DNA of 64,000 nucleotides from Spirochaetaceae bacterium (GTDB taxonomy: Bacteria; Spirochaetota; Spirochaetia; DSM-27196; PXBQ01). The stretch spans positions 1-64,000 of the forward strand of contig REEC01000133.1 in assembly GCA_007695285.1 (NCBI GenBank). The letters run 5' to 3'. Made by a program: the position numbers and the translations under genes. Below are positions 40,422 through 50,051 of the stretch, piece after piece. The number at the start of each line of letters is the position of its first letter. Position 1 is the first letter of the stretch. Below the pieces are notes generated by a model. It saw only the letters and a list, made by a program, of their open reading frames with translations, made no database searches and had not been told where the DNA came from.

Positions 40422-41606
40422 ATGAGCGATCAAGACGACACGGCAGATCGTTATACATTCGAGTGGCATCACTCGGTCAAGGATTTCTCCCGCGCCGAGT
40501 GGGACGCGCTCGCCGAGCCGGTTCGCACCCCGTTTCTTGAGTGGGAGTGGCTCCGGTGCCTCGAGGACTCGGGGAGCATTACGCCCGAGAACGGCTGGCT
40601 CCCGTGCCACCTCGGCGTCCGCAACGCGGGCAAACTCGTGGCAGCAGCGCCGCTCTACATCAAGGGCCATAGCGATGGCGAATTCGTGTTTGACTACGCG
40701 TTTGCCGAAGTGGCGGAGCAGATAGACGTCGCGTACTACCCCAAGATGGTCGGCATGAGCCCCGCGACGCCCTCGCCCGGGTATCGGTTCCTGGTCGACG
40801 CAACGACCGATGCACAGACGATTTCCGCCGCGATGCTCGAGGTCATCGAGGCGTTCTGTCGCGTCAACGAGGTTTCCGGGTGCGCGTTCAACTTTGCCGA
40901 GACCGAGTGGGTCGCCGCCGTCACGGCCAACGGCTGGTTACCGTGGAAACATCAGAGCTACGAGTGGCTCAACGAGGGGTTCTCGTCGTTCGACGATTAC
41001 CTGGCCGGCTTCACGAAGAACCAGAGACGAAACATCCGTCGCGAACGCGCGGCGGTCCGCGACGCGGGCTTGAGGATCGAGTGCCTGCGCGGCGACGACA
41101 TCCCCGAGAGCCTCATGCCGGTCATGTATCGCTACTACAAGAACACCAACGACCAGTTCGGAATGTGGGCCGCGCGATTTCTCAATCGGGATTTTTTCGC
41201 GATGTTACACCCCGGATACCGCGATCGGATCTTGATGATCGCCGCGTTCGCCGAGTCCGACCCTACCCCCGTCGCGCTGTCGTTTCTCGTCGTGAAGAAC
41301 GACTTCATGGTCGGCCGGTACTGGGGATGCCGAGAGTTCTTCGACGCGCTGCACTTCGAGGCGTGTTACTATGCCCCGATCGAGTGGGCGATCGAAAACG
41401 GCGTTCGTGTCTTTGATCCCGGCATGGGCTCGTCGCACAAGATCCGTCGCGGCTTTCGCGCCGTCGAGAACTACAGCCTTCACCGCTTCATCGATCCGAC
41501 GATGCAGCACATTCTCGAGACGAATCTGCCCAGGATCAACCGTCACGAGGATGCGCACATCGAGTATCTCAATGCAGCCTCGCCGCTCAAGGCCCCCAGG
41601 ATCTGA
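40422..41606 (+). CDS. GNAT/FemAB-like peptidogalycan-type acyltransferase
   Basis: A 394-residue protein of the COG3146/DUF482 type. Features: FLEWEWLRCLEDSGS near residue 38, a central FTKNQRRNIRRERAAVR block near residue 203, and a C-terminal GRYWGC, FDPGMGSSHKIRRGF region near 335-350. These proteins have two GNAT folds and resemble FemABX aminoacyl transferases. Substrate unknown. The gene appears monocistronic. Confidence 0.8.
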   Translation: MSDQDDTADRYTFEWHHSVKDFSRAEWDALAEPVRTPFLEWEWLRCLEDSGSITPENGWLPCHLGVRNAGKLVAAAPLYIKGHSDGEFVFDYAFAEVAEQIDVAYYPKMVGMSPATPSPGYRFLVDATTDAQTISAAMLEVIEAFCRVNEVSGCAFNFAETEWVAAVTANGWLPWKHQSYEWLNEGFSSFDDYLAGFTKNQRRNIRRERAAVRDAGLRIECLRGDDIPESLMPVMYRYYKNTNDQFGMWAARFLNRDFFAMLHPGYRDRILMIAAFAESDPTPVALSFLVVKNDFMVGRYWGCREFFDALHFEACYYAPIEWAIENGVRVFDPGMGSSHKIRRGFRAVENYSLHRFIDPTMQHILETNLPRINRHEDAHIEYLNAASPLKAPRI

Positions 41607-41633
41607 CGGTCCACCGACTGAGGGCCTACCCTC

Positions 41634-41662
41634 TTGCGCGCGGCGCGTCTGCCCGGTACGCT
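41634..41662 (+). promoter_or_regulatory. Promoter of the O-methyltransferase gene
   Basis: TTGCGC (41634-41639), 17 bases, TACGCT (41657-41662). ATG 41691 follows with an AGGAG site, so this transcript has a normal short leader. Confidence 0.6.
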
Positions 41663-41690
41663 ATCCTGACCGAAATCATAGGAGTGCATC

Positions 41691-42350
41691 ATGAGTAAAA
41701 TCATCCCTTTCAACGACGCGTTGTACGACTACCTGCTCGCGACAAACCCGACTGAGACCGACGTCCAGCGCCGGCTCCGCGAATATACGGCTCGAATGGC
41801 GGACGCGGAACTCCAGATCTCGCCCGAACAGACCGGACTGATCCAGTTTCTTGTGAAACTGTCACGCGCGAAAAAAGCGATCGAGATCGGCGTTTTCACC
41901 GGCTACTCCTCGCTCGCGATCGCGTTGACGATGCCGGATGACGGCAAACTCATCGCGTGCGATGTCAGCGAAGAGTGGACGTCGATCGGCCGGAAGTTCT
42001 GGAAGGACGCGGGGGTCGATCACAAGATCGAACTGAGAGTTGCTCCCGCGCTGCAAACTACGCAGGCCTTGCTCGACACAGGCGAAGAAGGCACGTTCGA
42101 CTTCGCGTTCATCGACGCGGACAAGGAGGGCTACCCCACGTACTACGACCACTGCATGAAGCTCGTCAAATCGGGTGGCGTTCTTGTGTTCGACAACTCG
42201 CTCAAGCAGGGGAACATCGTGAACGTTGCCGAGAGCGACCTCGCGGGCCGCGGGACCGACGAGGTGAACCGCCGCGCACAGGCCGATCCACGCGTCACGA
42301 TGTGCCACGTTAACGTCGCCGACGGCATGCTTCTGGTGATAAAAAACTAA
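41691..42350 (+). CDS. Class I SAM-dependent O-methyltransferase
   Basis: A 219-residue enzyme of the caffeoyl-CoA/catechol O-methyltransferase family (COG4122). AIEIGVFTGYSSLAIALTMP is the SAM loop; AFIDADKEGYPTYYDHCMKL carries the metal Asp; VFDNSLKQGNI is the second metal site. It methylates a vicinal diol-type hydroxyl with Mg2+. No pathway partner lies nearby. Confidence 0.9.
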   Translation: MSKIIPFNDALYDYLLATNPTETDVQRRLREYTARMADAELQISPEQTGLIQFLVKLSRAKKAIEIGVFTGYSSLAIALTMPDDGKLIACDVSEEWTSIGRKFWKDAGVDHKIELRVAPALQTTQALLDTGEEGTFDFAFIDADKEGYPTYYDHCMKLVKSGGVLVFDNSLKQGNIVNVAESDLAGRGTDEVNRRAQADPRVTMCHVNVADGMLLVIKN

Positions 42351-42355
42351 CAAAA

Positions 42356-42415
42356 CGCGCCGGCAAGTAACCGCCGAAGCCCGGTCGGGCTCCGGCAGAT
42401 CGGACCGCCGGCGCG
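42356..42415. terminator. Branched hairpin region between convergent genes
   Basis: A 9-bp outer stem (42356-42364 with 42407-42415) encloses a second hairpin (42378-42383 with 42386-42391). It separates the O-methyltransferase gene from the convergent mannosidase gene and may serve as terminator for both. There is no long T-run. Confidence 0.5.
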
Positions 42416-42427
42416 CGCCGGGGCCCT

Positions 42428-45400
42428 TTACACGAGCTTGAAAGTCCTGATCTCGTACGGTCCGAACGTCGCAGTCAGGACGCCGTTCTTGACCTTGACC
42501 TGCTTTCCGTTATTCTCGAGTAGGTCGGCCTCGAAACCCGACGTGTACCGCTCGGGTACGTGAACCGAGACGGTCGCGTTTGTTCCGGCCGTCTCGTACA
42601 GACGCAGCACGATGCCTTTGGCGTCCTCGGAGGGTTTTACCGTATCGAGCTTGACGCACCCACCGTCGACACGGAACCACGAGTGCGTGCTGTGTTTCGG
42701 ATGCGTCGCGTCGGCCGTCACGACTGGAGCGTTGAGCTCGTGAGCCGCCCGGAACACGACATCGGAGTCCGACGATCCGAGGTGCGGCATGTACGCGAAC
42801 GTGAACGTATGTTCGCCCATATCCGCGTCGGGATCCGGGTGTTTCGAACTCTTGAGCAGAGTCAACTCGACCTCGTTTCCGACGATTCGGTGCCCGTACT
42901 TGCAGTCGTTCATGATCGCGAAACCCGCATCGGGCTGCGTAAGATCGGCGAAACGGTGCGCGGCGACTTCGAAGCGCGCCTCGTCCCACGACGTATTCAT
43001 GCTCGTCGGACGTTCAACGGTTCCGAACTGGATCTCGTACCGGGCCTGCGCAGCGTGAATCGTCGTTCGTGCGCCGACGCGCAGGTGTTTCTTCGACTCG
43101 TTCCACGCGACGCGGCAATCGGCGCGCACCGTCGGCGAGCCGCTCTCGAGCGAGAGAACCTCTTCGATCCGTGCCTTCCCGATCTCGAACACGAGTTTCA
43201 CGGCACCGAACACGCCGCCGGCCGATACGACCGACTTCTCGACGAGCCGTGCGCGCTCGGGAGTAGTTTCGCGGTAGTAATGGCTGATGTCCCACGCGTC
43301 GTACGCGTACGGAAGGTCCTCCCAGAGCGTGAACTCGTTCGCGGCGTCGGCGACGTACTCGCGGCGCGTGTCTTTTCGGTAGATCGACGTGATTCTCCCG
43401 TCTTTCGCGATCGTCACACGAACGACGTCGTTTTCAAGCCGTTTCTCGGTCGCGCTGACGTCTCCACTCTGCTCGGGCGCCTTTGTCGCCGCGACCGTGA
43501 AGACCGCGTATCCGGCCGAGGGAACCGACATCTTCGCGCGCAGTATCTTGCCGTCACGCGAACACGGGACCGAAGCGCCGTCGGAGTCGAGGATCTCGTA
43601 CGAGCCTTTGCCGGGCACCTCGAACGCAGCGACGATCTCGCGTTGCCACGCGAGCGTGTTGAACACGACGTACACGCCGGGTTTCACGGGAACCGGACCG
43701 GCGTCGGGACGAACGACGCGAACGTCGTGCGCACCGACGATATCGTGCAGAAGCTCCGTCCGGAAATTCTCGAGCTGCGCGAGATTCTTCTCGGACGCCG
43801 CGTGCGCGTCACGATACACCCACCCGATCGAGGACCCCGGGAGGATGTCGTGGAACTGATTCAGAAGCGTTTCTTTCCAGATATCGTCCAACTCGGCGGG
43901 ACGGCGCGCGGCGAGAACCGAGAAGAACTCGACGTCGTGCAGCATGTGCTCGAGCAGCCGGTTGTACTTCTTCATGAGAGCTTGCGTCGTGTACGTCCCG
44001 CGGTGGAACTCGAGGTACAACTCACCGCGCCACACCGGGAGCGAATTCGACGGTATCTTCCGGAGAGTCTCGAAAAACGACTCGGCCGAACCTAATTGAA
44101 CGCGGGGAAGGCCTTCGGTATTCTGAGCGCGGAGCGCGAACTCGATATGTTTCCGCGACGGCCCACCACCACCATCCCCGATCCCGTACAGGTTCAGGAA
44201 ACCGTCGAGCTCGCCGGCCTGCGAGAAGCGCTTCTCGGACTCGACTAACTGGCGCGGCCTGTTATCGAAGTTGTACGTGTTGGTCGGGAGAAAGTGCGAC
44301 GTAATCTGCGTTCCGTCGATCCCCTCCCAAATGAACGTGTGGTGCGGAAACGTGTTCGTCTCGTTCCACGAGATCTTCTGCGTCATGAAGACATCGACAC
44401 CACATTTTTTCAGGATCTGAGGTAGCGCGGCGGAGTAACCAAAAACGTCCGGAAGCCAAAGGTTCTTGACGTCGATTCCGAACTCGTCCTGGTAAAATTT
44501 CTTGCCGTAGAGGCACTGTCGAACGAGCGCTTCGCCGGACGGGATGTTCATATCGGGCTCGACCCACATCGCGCCCTGGCACTCCCACCGACCCGCCTTT
44601 ATCGCCTTTTTCATCTGCTGGTACAGAGCCGGATAGTCGGTCTTGACCCACTCGAACAGCTGAGGCTGCGATGCGCCGAACACGTACTCCGGGTACTCCT
44701 CCATCAGCCGCAGAACCGTCGCGAACGTTCGCCCGCCTTTTCTGCGTGTTTCCCGGATCGGCCAGAGCCACCCCAAATCGATATGAGCGTGCCCGACCGA
44801 CGGCACCATCATCGAACTCGCGTCGGCTCGTGGTTTGAGCAGTCGGGCCGTGACCTTCTCAGCAGCGGCGAGCCCTTTCCCGTCGTTCCAGATGTTCGTC
44901 ACTTCGTTCAGTCCGACGAAGAGCTTCCGCGCGCGAGGAGAGTCTTCGGGCAGCGCCTCGGCGAGGTCGAACAGGAACTCCATATCGAGAAGAAGCTGCC
45001 AGATTCCGCGGTCGAACTTGACGATCTCGGCCTGCTTGAGCGTAAAACCGTCGACCTCGGCGCTCCGGGATCCCGCGGGTCGCACGCCGAACAGCATGTT
45101 CGCCGCCGCTTCCACGAGAAACTCGAGCTTCTCTCCGCCTTTTGCGGTTCCGATCGGAACACGCCGCTTCTGGATGAATCCGTTCGAGGTCTGTTTATAC
45201 GTGAGGCCCGCCCAGGGAACGCCGTTCTTGAAGACGCATCCTTCCGCGTCGAGGTCGATCAGAGCGACAATCTCCGAGCCTTTGAACGAACTCGGCACAG
45301 TACCGGTGAACCGGAACCACGCGCTGCCCCACTGCTTTCCCCACGGCGTACCCACCGTGATCGGCTTGAATTTGCGCGATGGAACGGAATCGATCGAGAT

Positions 45401-45517
45401 CGGCTCATCGGCGTACGTAAACTCGACGTTCATCGGCACCGCTTCGGTGTAATACGCTGATGCGAGGCGCTCGTTGAACTGCGCGATACGTTTCTTGATG
45501 ATATGAAGGTTGTGCAC
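42428..45517 (-). CDS. GH38 alpha-mannosidase
   Basis: A 1029-residue cytoplasmic enzyme. The catalytic domain begins with VGHAHIDLGWLWPIRET near residue 242; the nucleophile region is WLPDVFGYSAALPQIL near residue 360, and QKISWNETNTFPHHTF follows. The rest is the usual middle helical bundle and the beta-rich mannosidase C-terminal domains. GTG 45517 is the start, with GGAGG five bases upstream. It hydrolyses alpha-mannosides, probably oligosaccharides imported by an unlinked transporter. It stands alone. Confidence 0.92.
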   Translation of the reverse strand: MHNLHIIKKRIAQFNERLASAYYTEAVPMNVEFTYADEPISIDSVPSRKFKPITVGTPWGKQWGSAWFRFTGTVPSSFKGSEIVALIDLDAEGCVFKNGVPWAGLTYKQTSNGFIQKRRVPIGTAKGGEKLEFLVEAAANMLFGVRPAGSRSAEVDGFTLKQAEIVKFDRGIWQLLLDMEFLFDLAEALPEDSPRARKLFVGLNEVTNIWNDGKGLAAAEKVTARLLKPRADASSMMVPSVGHAHIDLGWLWPIRETRRKGGRTFATVLRLMEEYPEYVFGASQPQLFEWVKTDYPALYQQMKKAIKAGRWECQGAMWVEPDMNIPSGEALVRQCLYGKKFYQDEFGIDVKNLWLPDVFGYSAALPQILKKCGVDVFMTQKISWNETNTFPHHTFIWEGIDGTQITSHFLPTNTYNFDNRPRQLVESEKRFSQAGELDGFLNLYGIGDGGGGPSRKHIEFALRAQNTEGLPRVQLGSAESFFETLRKIPSNSLPVWRGELYLEFHRGTYTTQALMKKYNRLLEHMLHDVEFFSVLAARRPAELDDIWKETLLNQFHDILPGSSIGWVYRDAHAASEKNLAQLENFRTELLHDIVGAHDVRVVRPDAGPVPVKPGVYVVFNTLAWQREIVAAFEVPGKGSYEILDSDGASVPCSRDGKILRAKMSVPSAGYAVFTVAATKAPEQSGDVSATEKRLENDVVRVTIAKDGRITSIYRKDTRREYVADAANEFTLWEDLPYAYDAWDISHYYRETTPERARLVEKSVVSAGGVFGAVKLVFEIGKARIEEVLSLESGSPTVRADCRVAWNESKKHLRVGARTTIHAAQARYEIQFGTVERPTSMNTSWDEARFEVAAHRFADLTQPDAGFAIMNDCKYGHRIVGNEVELTLLKSSKHPDPDADMGEHTFTFAYMPHLGSSDSDVVFRAAHELNAPVVTADATHPKHSTHSWFRVDGGCVKLDTVKPSEDAKGIVLRLYETAGTNATVSVHVPERYTSGFEADLLENNGKQVKVKNGVLTATFGPYEIRTFKLV

Positions 45518-45687
45518 ATTTTCCTCCGGTCGACGGTATTCGGTTGCGGACACAATACACGAAAACTCTGCGTCAATCTACGGAAATACCGCGGAGAAAC
45601 GAGCAGATTTCGGACGGTGGCCACGATAATACCGCACAAATCGAGGCTCTTCCCGAACGCGGCGCGCTATGGCAGTATGCGGAAACC

Positions 45688-46368
45688 ATGGATTCCACGC
45701 GCCGCGCCGAACTGACGCGCTATTTGTCGAGCTTCGTGACCCCCGAACGGCTCCGGAAGATGGACGTCGTGCTCGAAAATCGCACGCGATACGTCACCGT
45801 CGTGCTCGAGGACATCTATCAGCCGCACAACGCGAGCGCGGTCGTCCGGACGTGCGACGCGCTCGGCGTGCACGACGTGCATATCGTCGAGCAGCGTAAC
45901 ACGTACACGGTGAACCCCGGGGTAGCGCTTGGGACGACAAACTGGGTCAACCTGATTCGATTTCCGCGCGGAGACGGCGCAATGAGAAGCGCGACGGCCG
46001 CACTCCGCGAAAAAGGTTATCGGCTCGTCGCGACGACTCCTCACGCCGATGCTGTCGGCCCGGCCGATCTGGACCTGAGCACCGGCCCGGTCGCGCTCAT
46101 GTTCGGCACCGAACTCGACGGACTCTCGGAGGCGGCGCTCACCGAGACCGACGAGTACGTCAGGATCCCGATGTACGGCTTCGTCGAGAGCTTCAACATC
46201 TCGGTTTCCGCCGCGATAGCGCTGTTCACGCTGACGGAACGACTGCGCGCGAGCGATCTGCCGTGGCGGCTTACCGATGAACAGATCGCCGAGACAAAAC
46301 TCGCGTGGCTCCGGCGGTCGATCAAACGAGCCCAGGCTCTCGAGGCTGAGTTCGACAAAAACCAATAA
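45688..46368 (+). CDS. SpoU-type tRNA/rRNA 2'-O-methyltransferase (TrmH-like)
   Basis: A 226-residue SPOUT enzyme. NRTRYVTVVLEDIYQPHNASAVVRTCDALG (motif 1, split here for length: VVLEDIYQPHNASAVVR) is followed by VALMFGTELDGLSEAAL (motif 2) and IPMYGFVESFNISVSAAIAL (motif 3 knot), the TrmH signature. TrmH methylates G18 in tRNA. ATG 45688 has no clear ribosome-binding site. The C-terminal helix (ETKLAWLRRSIKRAQAL) also matches TrmH. Confidence 0.87.
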   Translation: MDSTRRAELTRYLSSFVTPERLRKMDVVLENRTRYVTVVLEDIYQPHNASAVVRTCDALGVHDVHIVEQRNTYTVNPGVALGTTNWVNLIRFPRGDGAMRSATAALREKGYRLVATTPHADAVGPADLDLSTGPVALMFGTELDGLSEAALTETDEYVRIPMYGFVESFNISVSAAIALFTLTERLRASDLPWRLTDEQIAETKLAWLRRSIKRAQALEAEFDKNQ

Positions 46369-46371
46369 GCG

Positions 46372-46401
46372 TTGATTCTCTTCCCTGTTCGTGAGTAGAT
46401 T
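46372..46401 (+). promoter_or_regulatory. Promoter of the DUF1820-like gene, probably leaderless
   Basis: TTGATT (46372-46377), 18 bases, TAGATT (46396-46401), then 6 bases to GTG 46408. No ribosome-binding site. Confidence 0.5.
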
Positions 46402-46407
46402 AGTCTT

Positions 46408-46761
46408 GTGTCAATCTACAAGATCTACTTCAAATGGAAGGACAAGGACGTCATGCTGCAGGCGAAAGGCCTCGACATGACACACCCGTACTTTGTCTCG
46501 ATCACGGGCATCGTGATGCCCGAGAAGTCGAAACTGATCATCGACCCGTCGGACGATGAAATCCGGAAGACGTTCGGAAACTCGACGCACCTCATGATCC
46601 CGTTCCAAACGGTCACGCTGATCGAAGAAACAAACGAGACGCCACATTCAGACGAAAAGATCAAACCGTTCGTTCTGCTCGACGACAAAGAGAAGAAAAA
46701 GGGCAAAAAGGCCCGGGCCGAAGACGATGATAATGAGGATAACGAAGACACCGACTCATAA
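46408..46761 (+). CDS. DUF1820-like protein with acidic tail
   Basis: A 117-residue protein whose first 75 residues match the DUF1820 pattern (YKIYFKWKDKDVMLQAKGLD, then SKLIIDPSDDEIRKTFGNST and MIPFQTVTLIEE). The end is a Lys run followed by an Asp/Glu-rich tail. Function unknown; a role in small-molecule or RNA binding has not been shown to my knowledge. It starts at a GTG expected to be the first base of the mRNA. The next gene starts 7 bases downstream. Confidence 0.75.
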   Translation: MSIYKIYFKWKDKDVMLQAKGLDMTHPYFVSITGIVMPEKSKLIIDPSDDEIRKTFGNSTHLMIPFQTVTLIEETNETPHSDEKIKPFVLLDDKEKKKGKKARAEDDDNEDNEDTDS

Positions 46762-46768
46762 AACGCAC

Positions 46769-47509
46769 ATGAAACCGGTACCGTTGGCGTTGCTCTTCTT
46801 CGCGTGTATCGTCGCGGCGGTGCACGCGGGAGGAACCACCGAGCCGTCCGACCCCGCGGATGAGGACCGCCGAACCGATCGCGATACTATGGTTACCGAG
46901 CAGATCGCCGGCCGCGGCGTCTCGGACCCCAAGGTGCTCGCCGCGATGAGGTCGGTTCCTCGGCACCTGTTTGTTCCTGAGAATGAACGGCGGAACGCGT
47001 ACGCCGACAGGCCGCTACCGATCGGACATGGGCAGACGATCTCGCAACCGTACATCGTCGCGTTCATGACCGAGCTTCTCGAACTCACGGGCGACGAGAA
47101 AGTGCTCGAGATTGGAACTGGCAGCGGCTATCAGGCCGCGGTTCTGGCAGAGATCACGCCGCACGTGTACTCGATCGAGATTATCGAGCCTCTTCTCGAG
47201 ACCGGAACCGCAGCGCTGGAGACGGCAGGGTATACGACCGTCAAGACAAAAGCCGGTGACGGGTACCACGGGTGGGAGGATTACGCTCCGTTCGATCGGA
47301 TAATCGTGACCGCAGCGGCAGGTCATATTCCCCCACCGCTCGTCGAGCAACTCGCACCCGACGGAATCATCGTGATTCCGGTCGGATCGCCGTACCAAGT
47401 ACAGACGTTGATTCGCGCGGTCCGCGACCCTGAGCGCGGTCTCACGACCGAGAGCATCGCGACCGTGCGGTTTGTCCCTATGACCGGCCGCGCGCACGAT
47501 GGCGAGTAG
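46769..47509 (+). CDS. pcm: Exported protein-L-isoaspartate O-methyltransferase
   Basis: A 246-residue PIMT. Family marks: RHLFVPENERRNAYADRPLPIGHGQTISQP, here read as a PLPIGHGQTISQP core near residue 80, KVLEIGTGSGYQAAVLAE, and RIIVTAAAGHIPPPLVEQL. It repairs isoaspartyl residues using SAM. Unusually it has an N-terminal signal-like segment (KPVPLALLFFACIVAAVHAG) and so may sit in the periplasm or be membrane-anchored; a Cys at the end of the hydrophobic part could be a lipobox variant. ATG 46733 upstream is also possible. It overlaps the next gene by 11 bases. Confidence 0.85.
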   Translation: MKPVPLALLFFACIVAAVHAGGTTEPSDPADEDRRTDRDTMVTEQIAGRGVSDPKVLAAMRSVPRHLFVPENERRNAYADRPLPIGHGQTISQPYIVAFMTELLELTGDEKVLEIGTGSGYQAAVLAEITPHVYSIEIIEPLLETGTAALETAGYTTVKTKAGDGYHGWEDYAPFDRIIVTAAAGHIPPPLVEQLAPDGIIVIPVGSPYQVQTLIRAVRDPERGLTTESIATVRFVPMTGRAHDGE

Positions 47510-50051
47510 CGCGCGCAGCAAGCACGTCTCCGCCGCCGCACCCGTGCCGGACACGGGCGGACGGGCCGCGATCGCCGCGGTCTTTCTCGTCTCGGTCGCC
47601 GTCGTCGCGTCGCAGATCGCGACGATGCGGTTTTTCGCGCTGACGCGCTACCACCATTTCTCGTACTTCATCATCACGCTCGCGCTGCTCGGTTTCGGTG
47701 CGGCCGGCACACTCGTCCGTCTCTTCCCCACCGTAACGCACCATCCCATACGCTTGTACGCGATGTACGCGGCATCGGTCCCGATCATGTACATGCTCGC
47801 CGAGACGATCGAGCTCGACATCCGATACGTCGTGTTCTCGGCGGCGCACGCGGTGCGTCTTTCGGCGTACGCCGCGTGCTTTTTTGTGCCGTTTTTCCTC
47901 GCCGCGACCGCAATCTGTGTCGAACTCACGCGCGAGACCCGACGGGTTGGGGTGTTGTACTCGGCAAACCTCGTGGGAAGCGGCCTCGGAGGTATAGCGA
48001 TGTTCGGCGTGTTGTCAGTTGTCCCGGCTCACGCGGCGATACTCGGATGTGCCTGGGTCGCGGGGCTCGCGGCGATCGCTCGGACGGCGGCACAGCGTCC
48101 GACGACGCCACGCGCCGAGCGATGCGGAGACCTCGCGCTTCTCGGCGTCGCGCTCGTTATCGCCGCCGGCCTTGTTCCGGTACTGGCAGCGAACCCGCCG
48201 CGCCCGGATCCGTACAAGGCCGGCGCGTACGTGCGAGACCTCGAAGCACAGGGGACCGCGGCGATTCGCGCCGAGAGGACAACCGCACGGTCAGAGATCG
48301 CCGTGTACGAGTCTCCGGCGTTCCACACCGCGTTGTTCGCCGCGCCCGGCACCGACGCAAAGGTTCCGCCGCAGTTCACGATCCTTCGCGATAACGACGC
48401 TGTCGGCGCGATGTTCCGGATATCCGACCGCAACGACGCGCGAATCATGGACTCGACGCCTCAGGCGCTCGTTTACTCGATAGCGCACGACCAGCCGCGC
48501 GTCGCAGTCCTCGACGAGGTCGGGGGTTCGAACGTCTGGCTCGCGCTCCGCAACGACGCCGCAGCGGTTACGGCCGTCAACGCCGAACCGTCGTTGCTCG
48601 AGTTTCTCGCAACCGAACTCGCCCGTGACGGCGGTTCGGTCTACACACAGCCCGGTGTACGCATAGTCTCGGAAGACCCGCGTGTCTTCATCGAAAACGC
48701 ACGAAGAACCGCGCAGACGTTCGACGTCATCCAGATCGCGCGCGCCGAGCAGATCGCCGCAGCGGCTCACGGCGTCCATGCAGTCCACGAAGACTATCTC
48801 CTGACGGTCGACGCGTTCGAGTCGATGCTTGCGACTCTTGAGCCGAGCGGAACCGTCGCGGTAACCCGCGGTGTTCAGACACCCCCGCGCGACGCGATTC
48901 GCATCGTCGCGACGGCAGCGGCCGCTCTGCGCCGACTGGGAATCGATACGGCGGAGAATCACGTGATCCAGGCGCGCAACTACCTTGCGGTCACGACGAT
49001 CATCTCGCGCGATCCGATTTCGTCGGACAAGACCGAACGCGCGATCGCCACCGGCGACGAACTCGAGCTCGACTTTGAGTGGTACCCCGGCATCGACTCG
49101 GCTACGATCGTCCAGCGCAACCGAATCGACGGTCCGGAGGGAACGCCGTACTCCTACCTTCACCACGCCGCACGAGAGATACTCTCCGGCGACGCGAAAT
49201 CGTTTCTCACCGATTGGATGTACGACGTTCGCCCGGCAACCGATTCACGGCCATACTTCTTCAGTTTTTTCTCGTGGGCAGGGTTGCCGCGGATACGCGA
49301 CGCGGCGGGTCCAAACTGGACGACGCATCTCGAGACCGGGTACGTCGTCGTTCTCGTTACGGCCATGATCTCGGTGCTCGCCGCGGCGGTGCTGATCGCA
49401 CTGCCCACAGCATTCCTGCGCGCGCGGCGACCGCCGTGTCCCCGGACACGGCGTGGATCGATCGTGCATTTCGCGCTAATAGGTTTTGGCTTCATGTTCG
49501 TCGAAATCGCGTTTATCGTCGCGATGACGTTGTACGTCGGCGACCCCGTGCTCGGCGTCGCGGTCGTGCTCGCTGTAATGCTCACGACAGCAGGCGCGGG
49601 CAGCGCGCTGGGCCGCCGGATCATCTCCGATCCGGCACGACGAATTCGACTCGGCGTGATCGCGGTCGGTGCGGCAGGTCTCGTATACGCGGTCGTCTTC
49701 GCCGCCGGACTCGGAGTGCTCGCCACGTGGCCGCTCTCTGGACGATTACTGGTTGCCGGGATCGCGATCGCTCCGGTCGCGTTCGTGCTGGGATGGTTCT
49801 TTCCAGCGGGCGTCGAGCGTCTCGGGGCCTCACGCGCAGTCCCGATAGCGTGGGCCGTCAACGGCTTCACCTCGGTCACCGCGGCACCGCTCGCGTTGTT
49901 GATCGCGATCGCAGGCGGAGTCGGCACGCTTGCAGCGGTTGCGGTCGTCTTGTACGTCGCAGCCGCGGGTCTGACGTTTCTCCCCGAGCGCACATTCGGT
50001 TCTGCGATTGCCGGAAGCGCCGTGTTCGGGTATCATTCGCGCAGAACATGA
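47499..50051 (+). CDS. Large spermidine-synthase-like membrane protein
   Basis: An 850-residue protein with an N-terminal block of about six TM helices (25-235), a soluble SpeE-like methyltransferase region (about 260-600) and a C-terminal block of seven or eight TM helices (625-840). The SAM loop is weak (VAVLDEVGGSNVWLAL near residue 336), so catalysis is doubtful. It overlaps pcm by 11 bases and the TPR gene by 4. It resembles the large MFS/spermidine-synthase fusions of unknown function; compare the smaller relative at 38789. Confidence 0.75.
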   Translation: MASSARSKHVSAAAPVPDTGGRAAIAAVFLVSVAVVASQIATMRFFALTRYHHFSYFIITLALLGFGAAGTLVRLFPTVTHHPIRLYAMYAASVPIMYMLAETIELDIRYVVFSAAHAVRLSAYAACFFVPFFLAATAICVELTRETRRVGVLYSANLVGSGLGGIAMFGVLSVVPAHAAILGCAWVAGLAAIARTAAQRPTTPRAERCGDLALLGVALVIAAGLVPVLAANPPRPDPYKAGAYVRDLEAQGTAAIRAERTTARSEIAVYESPAFHTALFAAPGTDAKVPPQFTILRDNDAVGAMFRISDRNDARIMDSTPQALVYSIAHDQPRVAVLDEVGGSNVWLALRNDAAAVTAVNAEPSLLEFLATELARDGGSVYTQPGVRIVSEDPRVFIENARRTAQTFDVIQIARAEQIAAAAHGVHAVHEDYLLTVDAFESMLATLEPSGTVAVTRGVQTPPRDAIRIVATAAAALRRLGIDTAENHVIQARNYLAVTTIISRDPISSDKTERAIATGDELELDFEWYPGIDSATIVQRNRIDGPEGTPYSYLHHAAREILSGDAKSFLTDWMYDVRPATDSRPYFFSFFSWAGLPRIRDAAGPNWTTHLETGYVVVLVTAMISVLAAAVLIALPTAFLRARRPPCPRTRRGSIVHFALIGFGFMFVEIAFIVAMTLYVGDPVLGVAVVLAVMLTTAGAGSALGRRIISDPARRIRLGVIAVGAAGLVYAVVFAAGLGVLATWPLSGRLLVAGIAIAPVAFVLGWFFPAGVERLGASRAVPIAWAVNGFTSVTAAPLALLIAIAGGVGTLAAVAVVLYVAAAGLTFLPERTFGSAIAGSAVFGYHSRRT

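Noticed and set aside
49079..50047. Long open frame in front of the TPR protein
   Set aside because: It lies inside the large membrane-protein gene in another frame; the TPR protein has its own ATG overlapping the previous stop by 4 bases.
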